Source: Cherax quadricarinatus (taxonomy: Eukaryota; Arthropoda; Malacostraca; Decapoda; Parastacidae). From it: a stretch of DNA of 64,000 nucleotides. This document shows, one piece after another, positions 42,547-52,631 of this stretch. The notes below the pieces were generated by a model. That model ran no database searches, was not told where the DNA came from, and saw only the letters and a program-made list of their open reading frames with translations. Location of the stretch: the NCBI RefSeq assembly GCF_038502225.1, contig NC_091298.1, positions 38,477,972-38,541,971 on the forward strand. The letters run 5' to 3'. The position numbers and the translations under genes were made by a program. Position 1 is the first letter of the stretch. Each line of letters begins with the position of its first letter.

Positions 42547-42734
42547 AAAAGGACACAAGTGCAACTAATGTGACATTTATTGTGGCAACGTTTCGCTCTC
42601 CAGGAGCTTTATCAAGCCATGGTAATGGCTTGATAAAGCTCCTGGAGAGCGAAACGTTGCCACAATAAATGTCACATTAGTTGCACTTGTGTCCTTTTAC
42701 TTTTCATATTGTCGGTAATTCTACCAACTTTATT
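42547..42734. mobile_element. Foldback element 3: perfect 77-bp palindrome with 14-bp target duplication
   Basis: Insert in LINE-D ORF2 flanked by ACAAATCACTCAGT at 42533-42546 and 42735-42748. Arms 42544-42620 and 42625-42701 are perfect reverse complements around a GGTA loop; the first three arm bases overlap the duplication. A single-sided tail follows (TTCATATTGTCGGTAATTC to 42734). Arm contents read outward: TTGATAAAGCTCC, GAGCGAAACGTTGCC, AATAAATGTC, GTTGCACTTGTGTC. No coding capacity. Confidence 0.93.
42626..42662 (+). ncRNA. Hammerhead-like motif in foldback 3 (tentative)
   Basis: Right arm: UGGC (42626), UUGAUAA, one extra A, GCUC-loop-GAGC stem, GAAACGUU, GCCA (to 42662). UGGC/GCCA would be stem I and GCUC/GAGC stem II. 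The first box departs from CUGANGA at two positions. The mirror copy lies at 42583-42619 on the minus strand. Pairing positions differ from the 21.3-kb motif but remain complementary. Confidence 0.4.
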
Positions 42735-44888
42735 ACAAATCACTCAGTTTTAATATATCATGGAATTCCCCTAATAATAGCAATCAAGTCTCTGTCCCTG
42801 ACTTCCGCTTGGCTGATTTCATAGGACTGAAAAATTACTTAGGTGGGCTGAACTGGAATGACCTGACTAAGGGTCAGGTAGGTGGTGATGGATGCCGATA
42901 TGACGCTTTCCAGGGCATAGTTCTAGCTGCTCAGTCAAATTATGTTCCAAATAGGGAAATCAGATCAAACAAAAATTATCCTAAATGGATGAACAATATA
43001 TTAAAATATCTAATTGGCCAAAAGAGAGGAATATATAGGCAAATCAAAAGAGGAGAGGGGCAATTAAGAAATCGATATATTCAGTTAAAGAGAGAAATAA
43101 AAAAAGGAATTAGAAAAGCAAAAAGAGATTATGAGGTTAAAGTCGCAAGAGATTCGAAGACTAACCCAAAAGGATTCTTTCAGGTATACAGAAGTAAGAT
43201 CAGGGACAAGATAGGCCCACTCAAAAGTTCCTCGGGTCAGCTCACTGACAGTGATAAGGAAATGTGTAGAAGTTTTAACACATACTTCCTCACAGTTTTT
43301 ACACAGGAGGACACCAGCGATATTCCAGAAATGATAAATTATGTGGAACAGGACGATAATAAACTGTGCACGATTAGGGTCACAAGTGACATGGTCCTTA
43401 GGCAAATAGATAAATTAAAACCTAACAAATCCCCAGGCCCTGATGAACTGTATGCAAGGGTTCTAAAGGAATGTAAAGAGGAGCTTAGCAAACTTTTGGC
43501 TTATCTTTTCAACATATCACTACAAACTGGCATGGTGCCAGATAAGTGGAAAATGGCAAATGTGATACCTATTTTCAAAGCAGGTGACAGGTCCTTAGCT
43601 TCAAACTATAGACCAATAAGCCTAACCTCCATAGTGGGAAAATTTATGGAATCAATAATTGCCGAGGCAGTTCGTAGCCACCTTGAAAAGTATAAATTAA
43701 TCAACGAATCTCAGCATGGTTTTACAAAGGGGCGTTCCTGCCTTACGAATTTGTTAACTTTTTTCACTAAGGTATTTGAGGAGGTAGATCATGGTAATGA
43801 ATATGATATTGTGTACATGGACTTCAGTAAGGCTTTTGACAGGGTCCCACATCAGAGACTATTGAGGAAAATTAAGGCACATGGAATAGGAGGAGAAATT
43901 TTTTCCTGGATAGAGGCATGGTTGACAAATAGGCAGGAGAGAGTTTGCATAAATGGGGAGAAATCAGAGTGGGGAAGCGTCACGAGCGGTGTTCCACAGG
44001 GGTCAGTGTTGGGCTCCCTGCTGTTCACAATATACATAAACGACATAGATGAGGGCATAAAGAGCGACATCAGCAAGTTTGCCGATGACACCAAAATAGG
44101 CCGTCGAATTCATTCTGACGAGGACATTAGAGCACTCCAGGAAGATTTGAGTAGACTGATGCAGTGGTCGGAGAAGTGGCAGATGCAGTTTAATATAGAC
44201 AAATGCAAAGTTCTAAATGTTGGACAGGACAATAACCATGCCACATATAAACTAAATAATGTAGATCTTAATATTACGGATTGCGAAAAAGATTTAGGAG
44301 TACTGGTTAGCAGTAATCTGAAACCAAGACAACAGTGCATAAGTGTTCGCAATAAAGCTAATAGAATCCTTGGCTTTATATCAAGAAGCATAAATAATAG
44401 GAGTCCTCAGGTTGTTCTTCAACTCTATACATCCTTGGTTAGGCCTCATTTAGATTATGCTGCACAGTTTTGGTCACCGTATTACAGAATGGATATAAAT
44501 GCTCTGGAAAATGTACAAAGGAGGATGACAAAGTTGATCCCATGTATCAGAAACCTTCCCTATGAGGATAGACTAAGGGCCCTGAAACTTCACTCTCTAG
44601 AAAGACGTAGAATTAGGGGGGAATATGATTGAGGTGTATAAATGGAAGACATGAATAAATAAAGGGGATGTAAATAGTGTGCTGAAAATATCTAGCCTAG
44701 ACAGGACTCGCAGCAATGGTTTTAAGTTAGAAAAATTCAGATTCAGGAAGGATATAGGAAAGTACTGGTTTGGTAATAGAGTTGTGGATGAGTGGAACAA
44801 ACTCCCAAGTACAGTTATAGAGGCCAGAACGTTGTGTAGCTTTAAAAATAGGTTGGATAAATACATGAGTGGGTGTGGGTGGGTGTGA

Positions 44889-46218
<1,330 letters not shown>

Positions 46219-46231
46219 TCTGGAAATTATA

Positions 46232-46284
46232 TGCTGTATAGCCCTTGTGGCTTAGCGCTTCTTTTTGATTATAATAATAAATAA
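46232..46284 (+). mobile_element. 53-bp retroposon, copy 2, with 13-bp target duplication
   Basis: Begins TGCTGTATAGCCCTTGTGG, ends in (ATA)n. It is flanked by TCTGGAAATTATA at 46219-46231 and 46285-46297. Same 5' boundary and length as the copy at 39662. Confidence 0.85.
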
Positions 46285-46363
46285 TCTGGAAATTATAGGG
46301 TAGTCTTCCAAGGGAAAATGTGTCCATTTAAAATGTCGAGAAAACGATGACATATTGAGGGAA

Positions 46364-47845
46364 GACTTCTAAAATTTATGTTAAGGAAACAAGGCTCATT
46401 AATATAAAGCCCGGTTTTCCAGGCAGACCTATAATTAATTTTGTAGGATTGGCATCATATGCCTTGTCAAAATGGTTGGTAAAAATAATAACTCCTTTGC
46501 TTGGCAACATTTCTGAAGCCCATTTAAAAAACAATGTTGATCTCATTGACAAATTGCAAAATATCAACTTGTTAGTTTTGATGTCACTGCGCTAATCACA
46601 AGAGTCCGTTCCCGATTGGATATCTTATTTAGAAAAAGAATTACATGAGTTCTCTTTGCCTTTTGATGAAAATACCATTACTGAATTGATTAAGCTGTGT
46701 GTAGTTGATTGCAAGTTTGAGTTTGAGGGGAAATACTATGCTCAAAAACATGGAATGGGCGATGGGTAATCCGTTGTCCCCCTTATTGAGCAATCTGTAT
46801 ATGGAATTTATCGGGGATAGACTGTTGAATGATATCCTGCCATGTAGAGCTAAATGATTCAGATATGGGAATGACTTCTTGTATCTTCGGCCAAATGATA
46901 TGGCGCTTTATACATTTTTACCAAAACTTAACGCTTTAGTCCCGTCTATTAAATTCACCTTGGAGAAAGAGGTGTACTATAAGCATCTAGTCTTAGATGT
47001 GTTGATACACCGGGCTGGTAGAAAGTTAAAGTTTACAGTATATAAGAAGGCCACCAATGTGTGCTCATACATTCATTACTATTCCATCCACGAGACTAGA
47101 GTGAAAAGGAGTGTATTTCTTACTATGTTTTTGAGAGCATATAGAGTGTGCAGTCCTGAGTTCCTAGATGAAGAAATTAAGAAAATATTTGACATTGGCA
47201 TGAAACTACGGTATCCTAAGGTGTTTGTGGACTCTGCCTCACTGGCAGCTAAGAAAACTTATTATAGAACAGAACCTAGGGTTACACCTCTGACCAAAAA
47301 TATGCTGGTCCTCCCATATAACGAGAATTTATCTTATCTACCGAATGCCCTTAGAAGATTTAATATACAAATTGTATTTAAAAATTCACGAACTGTTAGA
47401 AGCATCCTGATAAAGAATGCACCCTAACAACGTGTTGGTAGTGTCTACAGAGTTGGCTGCAGTGGTTACGATCTCTCCTATTTGGGACAAACGGGAAAAT
47501 CATTGAAGGCGAGAATGTCCCAGAACCGTTATTCGATGCATATAGTTCAGTAGTCGAACGCAATTTTCAACCATATTAGAGCTTGTAATAACCTGGAAAA
47601 TTGGCGGGAAGTAAGAATCATCTTTCCGTGTTCCCCCTGGTTTGAAAGGAATATTGTAGAATCGGCAATTATTAAGCGTGATAGGCAGTCATTATACAAT
47701 ATCAGTGATGGGCTGTTCAAATTAGATGCGTTTTTAGTTGAGGCAATAGTACACAGTTTAAAATTGGGCACTTATATGAATGCATTAGACTCTCTTAAAT
47801 GTAGTGTCACCCGGAGGAATTTGGGCTATTCTTCCTGCAGTTTCT
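46364..47845 (+). pseudogene. PLE-2, Penelope-like element with GIY-YIG domain, decayed
   Basis: Plus-strand RT readable through shifts: KPGFPGRPIINFVGLASYAL and SKWLVKIITPLLG (46405-46510), NNVDLIDKLQNINL, a damaged SFDVT motif A (about 46572), QKHGMG and then NPLSPLLSNLYMEF-like sequence (46745-46815), and a damaged YVDD position (46862-46890, FRYGNDFLYL). An open 182-codon frame at 46879-47427 covers thumb and linker (LEKEVYYKHLVLDVLIHRAG, VLPYNENLSYLPNALRRFN). GIY-YIG follows: VYRVGCSGYDLSYLGQTGKS at 47440-47500, then a C-terminal region with WFERNIVESAII (47640). Only about half conserved with PLE-1, so a separate family. Confidence 0.87.
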
Positions 47846-47935
47846 GAAGGTTGAACCAGAGTTTGCCTCAGAATTATGTTGATTGAATATCTGTGGCCAT
47901 CTTTCTTGTTATTGCAGATGCCTCCCATTTTAAAT

Positions 47936-49110
47936 TAGTTTATATTAATGAGCCCCATTTCCTTTACATAAATTTTAGAAGTTTGGAGAACTGGTTTTAG
48001 CACCAAGATTTTCATCCATTACCAAACAGAGAATCCTGTCCAGAACTTGATGCTGCCAATAGATAAATTGTGCTTTGCTAATATCCTACTCTGAGAATAT
48101 TCGTTCCAGTTTGACAACAGTTCCACTCTTTTTCCTTGTGTTAACATTTGCTGTATCAGCAATGATCATCTTTATTGCATTCCATAAGTTGTATTCGTCA
48201 ATATCTTTTTCCATTCCTTCAGCAATAGTTTCAGCCTTGCCATCTCTCAAATGCATTTCATCCAATTTTACTTCGGTTCTTTCATTTTTAAGTATTAATA
48301 CCTGATACTCATTTTCCTCAATGCGCTTTCCATCGAAATGTAAAGACCATTCTTTCATTTGTAACTTTTCAAACATTTCCTCCTTCAATTTAGCAGTCTC
48401 TTTGTATGATGACTTGTAAATTGCTTCTTGAGTTGGTGTAGGAATGTCAGTGCCATCAAATGACAACTGTCTGCATACCTTGTCGGCTTTACTTACTGAT
48501 ACTGTTGTGGATGTCACCAAACTGGATACAACTTTACTTTTGTTGTTGTTTTCTGGTTGGTGGAATAATACTATCATCTTCATCTTCATACTCGCTCCCT
48601 TCACATTCAGTACCACTGTAAATCGATGCATGATCGTAAGATGTTGATGCTGAAGTTGATTCAGCAGGCAATTTCCGTCTTTTAGAAGGATGAATAGCTT
48701 TTTCACTTGCAACTTGACTTGTAGAGTATCCCACATGAAGCAAGTACAGGTGTTTGTCTTCAGAGGATAACTATTGGCCACTTACTTTTGTGATATCAAA
48801 AAGTTCATTCAGGGCATTATATTTCCCCCTCCTCACACATCACCTTGTCAATCTTGGCTCGTATTACTTGATCTGACACATGTGGAAAAATCAGTTTACT
48901 CCTCCACAATTTTGTAACTTCTTTGGAAATTTTCGCTATTCACTCCTTTCTTCCTTTGATTTCTACTCCAAGAAACTGGTATCGTCCAGTTATTTGGGTT
49001 TGGAGAGGTATTCTCCATTTTTCTTCTAGTGAAGATTCTTCTAAAGGCACAATTCCTCTTCTCCTATGTGACTTTGTAATCCCAACAAATTATTGGTCCA
49101 GATATCTTTG
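47936..49110 (-). pseudogene. Degenerate DDE/RNase-H-like gene, family uncertain (hAT-like?)
   Basis: The minus-strand frame 48086-48781 and the overlapping frame 48534-48743 combine into one broken protein. N-terminal pieces: PHVSDQVIRAKIDKVM (about 48860) and NALNELFDITKV. Middle: Ser-rich acidic segment (SIYSGTECEGSEYEDEDDS). Then KEWSLHFDGKRIEENEYQVL, KNERTEVKLDEMHL, IIADTANVNTRKKSGTVVKL and, after a shift at 48086, QFIYWQHQVLDRILCLVMDE. The order Asp (HFDGK), Asp (ADTANVN), then His/Leu-Asp-Arg-Ile resembles an RNase-H-fold transposase such as hAT. I cannot name the family securely. It may be a repeat-derived gene common in invertebrates. It is not functional as it stands. Confidence 0.45.
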
Positions 49111-49298
49111 ATCTTTTTGGTGTTATTACTTTTTTTGTGTGACATTATAATTAATTCTGAATTTCTGAGACAGATATAACGACAATAAGTTGATTTGTTT
49201 GCTACTAAATCTTTTTATATATACCAGGCTTTGAATTGTTCTACAAATTTCTTTAACAATTCTAGAATCTGGAAAGCTGGAAAAGTTTACATTGACAT
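49111..49298. other. Unassigned AT-rich flank; no gene seen
   Basis: Lies between the decayed DDE-like gene and the short tandem repeat before LINE-A5. No domain or repeat recognised. Confidence 0.5.
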
Positions 49299-49340
49299 GA
49301 ATGTCAAATATTGGCATTTGAATGTCAAATATTGACATTT
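49299..49340. repeat. Two tandem 21-bp units next to LINE-A5
   Basis: GAATGTCAAATATTGGCATTT followed by the same unit with one change (GGC to GAC), ending where LINE-A5 homology begins. Confidence 0.85.
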
Positions 49341-49341
49341 A

Positions 49342-51973
49342 CAGGTATTGCCCACCGGGATATCAGATCCTGAGGAAAGATAGAAAGAACAGAGAGGGAG
49401 GAGGGGTTGCACTGCTCATAAAAAACCGACGGGGTTTTGAGAAAATGGAAGGCATGGACGAGATTGGAGAAAGAGACTACATAGTAGGTACAATTAAACA
49501 ATTAAGTCTGGGGAACATAAGGTAGTCATTGCAGTGATGTATAATTCACCACAGAACTGCAGGAGGCCAAGAGAGGAATACGAAGCGAACAGAGCAATGG
49601 TGGACACATTGGCTGAGGTGGCAAGAAGAGCTCACTCGTGCAGAGCAAAGTTACTGGTTATGGGTGATTTCAACCACAGAGAGATTGATTGGGAAAGCCT
49701 GAAGCCTCATGGGGGTCCCGAAACATGGAGAGCCAAGATGATGCATGTGGTACGGGAAAACCGCATGCATCAGCACCTCGGGGACACTACCAGAGAGAGA
49801 GGGAAGGAGGAACCAGCAAGACTGGACATTGTGTTCACCCTGAGCAGTTCAGACATTGAAGACATCACATATGAGAGGCTCCTTGAAACTAGTGATTACT
49901 TGGTTCTGAGTTTTAATTACATAGTAGAGTTACAAGTGGAGAGGGTAACAGGAGTCGAATGGGAAAAGCCAAATTATAAAGGGGAGGGGGGCTACACAGA
50001 TATGAGGAACTTCCTGTAGGAGGTTCAGTGGGACAGAGAACTGGTAGGAAAGTCAAAGCGAGTCCTTGGTTTACCCGAAGGTGTAGGGAGGCAAAAACTA
50101 AGTGCACTAGAGAATAGAAAAGGTACAGAAGGCAAAGGACCCAGGAAAATAAGATCAGTCGACGAGCCAGAAACGTGTATGCACAGATAAGGGGAGAGGC
50201 CCAGCGACAGAATGAAAACGACATAGCATCGAAAGTCAAGTCTGACTCGAAACTACTGTACAGCCACATTAGGAGAAAGACAACAGTCAAAGACCAGGTG
50301 ATCAGGCTAAGGAAAGAAGGTGGGGAACTCACAAGAAACGCTCAAAAGGTATGTGAGGAGCTCAACATGAGATTTAAGGAAGTATATACAGAGGATACAG
50401 GAAGGACTCTGGGGAGACAGGACAGAAGGGGACACAACAAGGAATACACAAACAAGTGTTGGATGAAGCTGCTAAGTGACCTTGATACCTCAAAGGCAAT
50501 TGGACCAGACAACATCTCCCCATGGGTCCTTAGAGAGGGAACAAAAACGATGCAAGTGCCAGTAACCACAATCTTCAACACTACCTGAGGTATGGAAGAC
50601 TGCAAATGTAGTTCCCATTTTTAAAAAAGGAGATAGAAAAGAGATACTAAACTACAGACCAGTGAGAAGATTATCAGGAGGAGAGTGGTGGAGCACCTGG
50701 AACGGAATAAGAGTATAAACGACAACCAGCACGGATTCACTGTGTCACAAACCTTCTTGAGTTTTATGATAAAGTAACAGAAGTAAGACACGAGAGAGAG
50801 GGGGTGGGTTGATTTCATTTTCTTGGACTGCAAGAAGGTCTTCGACACAGTTCCTCAGAAGAGATTAGTGCAGAAACTAGAGGATCAGGTGCGTACAACG
50901 GGAAGGGCACTGCAATGGATCAGAGAATACCTGACAGGGAGGCAACAGCGTGTCATGGTACGTGATGACGTATCACAGTGGGCGCCTGTGAAGAGGGGGA
51001 TTCCAAAGAGTTCCGTCCTAGGACCAGTGCTATTTTTGGTATATATGAATGACATGATGGAAGGGATAGACTCGGAGGTATCCCTGTTCGCAGATGATGT
51101 GAAGTTAAGGAGGAGAATTAAATCAGATGAGGACCAGGCAGGACTTCAAAGAGACCTGGACAGGGTGGACACCTGCTCCAGCAACTGGCTTCTCGAATTT
51201 AACCCTGCCAAATGCAAAGTCATGAAGATCGGAGAAGGGTTAAGAAGACCGTAGAGAGAGAATAGGGTAGATGGCCAAAAACTGCAAACCTCGCTCAAGG
51301 AGAAAGATCTTGGGGTGTGTATAACACCGAGCACGTCTCTGGAAGCACACACCAACCAGATAACTGCTGCAGCATATGGACGTTTGGCAAACCTGAGATT
51401 AGCGTTCCGATACCTAAGTAAGGAATCTTTCAAGACACTGTACACCTTGTACGTCAGACCCATACTGGAGTATGCAGCACCAGTTTGGAACCCGCATCGG
51501 GTCAAGCACGTTAAGAAACTAGAGAAAGTGCAAAGGTTTGAAACAAGGTTAGTTCCAGGGCTAAGGGGAATGTCCTACGAAGAAAGGTTAAAGGAAATCG
51601 CCCTGACTACACTGGAGGACAGGAGGGTTAGGGAAGACATGATAACGACATACAAAATACTGCGTGGAATAGACAAGGTGGACAGAGACAGGATGTTCCA
51701 TAGAGGGGACACAGAAACAGGGGGTCACTCTTGGAAGTTGAATACTCGGATGAGTCAAAGGGATGTTAGGAAGTATTTCTTCAGTCATAGAGTGGCTAGG
51801 AAGTGGAACAATCTGGCAAGTGATGTAGTGGAGGCAGGAACCATACAAAGCTTTATGACGAGGTATGAGCAGAGAGAGAGAGAACCTAGTAACGTTCAGT
51901 GAAGAGGCGGGGCCAGGAGCTTAGTCTCGACCCCTGCAACCACAATTAGGTGTGTACAATTAGGTGAGTGCTG
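49342..51973 (+). pseudogene. LINE-A5 ORF2 (endonuclease-RT), 5'-truncated and broken
   Basis: Starts within the endonuclease (YQILRKDRKNREGGGVALLI) and continues through VIAVMYNSPQNCRRP, LLVMGDFNHREIDWESL, ARLDIVFTLSSSDIE and a damaged SDH. It thus fills in the region deleted from LINE-A2. A basic linker follows, then RT in separate frames: TSKAIGPDNISPWVLRE (50490), a deletion around the NYRPV block near 50665, LDCKKVFDTVPQKRL (50825), RGIPKSSVLGPVLFLVYMND (50995; GVPQGS degraded) and LFADDVKLRRRI (51085). The C-terminal domain is open in 51315-51902. 3' end: two 14-base ACAATTAGGTGNGT units at about 51944-51971. No ORF1. Confidence 0.9.
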
Positions 51974-52321
51974 TTAGGCCACACCTGTAAATATATTGTC
52001 AGACAAGTGGTGCTCGCTGATGCACTCCTCTGTGAAATACAATGAGAAAATTATAATAGTTGACGCCAGTATATAGAGTTGCCAATTAGTAATTTTCTGA
52101 GTTGCTACTTATGATTAGTAACGTAAATACATAGTGATTAATATTTTCCATTAATTTGAGTTGCCAGTTAGTACTTTCCAGAGTTTCTACTTTGGAGTAG
52201 TTACGCAGATATATGGTGATTCATAGTTTTTATTTAGGGGTGACCATTTTTGAAAACTGAGAGGAATTAAGGACTTTTCATTGTTTTTAAACAAACGTTT
52301 ATCGATTTATAACACAAATAG
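51974..52321. repeat. AT-rich flank with two ~82-bp degenerate tandem units
   Basis: Units at about 52077-52158 and 52160-52241 share GAGTTGCCA, TTAGTA, TTTCNNAGTT, AGTAACG/AGTTACG and ATGGTGATT-type blocks. No gene seen in the rest of the stretch. Confidence 0.6.
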
Positions 52322-52473
52322 AGAAATTAAAACCTAATATATCCCCAGGCCCTGATGAATTGTTTGCAAGGGTTTTAAAGGAATGTAAAGAGGAACTTAG
52401 CATACCTTTGGCTAATCTTTTTAACATATCACTACAAACTGTCATAGTGCCAGATAAGTGGAAAATGGCAAAT
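52322..52473 (+). mobile_element. LINE-D3, internal RT fragment
   Basis: About 150 bases matching LINE-D 43413-43562 at high identity (CCCCAGGCCCTGATGAA, AACATATCACTACAAACTG, CCAGATAAGTGGAAAATGG). It ends abruptly at AATGGCAAATC, a sequence repeated after the downstream SINEs. Confidence 0.88.
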
Positions 52474-52631
52474 CATTAGAGCGCATCGACGGTGAACGAA
52501 CGGTCAATAAGGGAAGCGACATCGGAGAATTCATAAGGATTATCGACTGGACGAAGATTGGAAAACAGTGTGTGTTGTGTTCGCAAATCTGTGTTAGTTT
52601 ACGCACAGATTAGCGTCATTCCTGGTGATCC

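Larger units (their letters stand above)
41755..44888 (+). pseudogene. LINE-D ORF2 (endonuclease-RT), interrupted by a palindrome and a late frameshift
   Basis: The start at 41755 (MGVCGKQAGCNTRVRN) is the first ATG after ORF1. Endonuclease: KVYYTNSRSVRNKIDELRL, IIAITETWLN, GGGVAMYVRD, VLMGDFNYRQIDW, LLDLVLAS, ESDH. At SDHKSLS (42546) a 188-base insert with target duplication breaks the frame, which resumes at 42735 with HKSLSFNISWNS and is open to 44632. RT: NKSPGPDELYARVLKE, NYRPISLTSIVGKF, QHGFTKGRSCLTNLL, YMDFSKAFDRVPH, GVPQGSVLGSLLFTIYIND and KFADDTKIGR (about 44075). A one-base G-run slip at about 44615 and a stop at about 44650 precede the last domain (44679-44888, ending KNRLDKYMSGCGWV). 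Apart from these lesions the element is well preserved. Confidence 0.9.
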
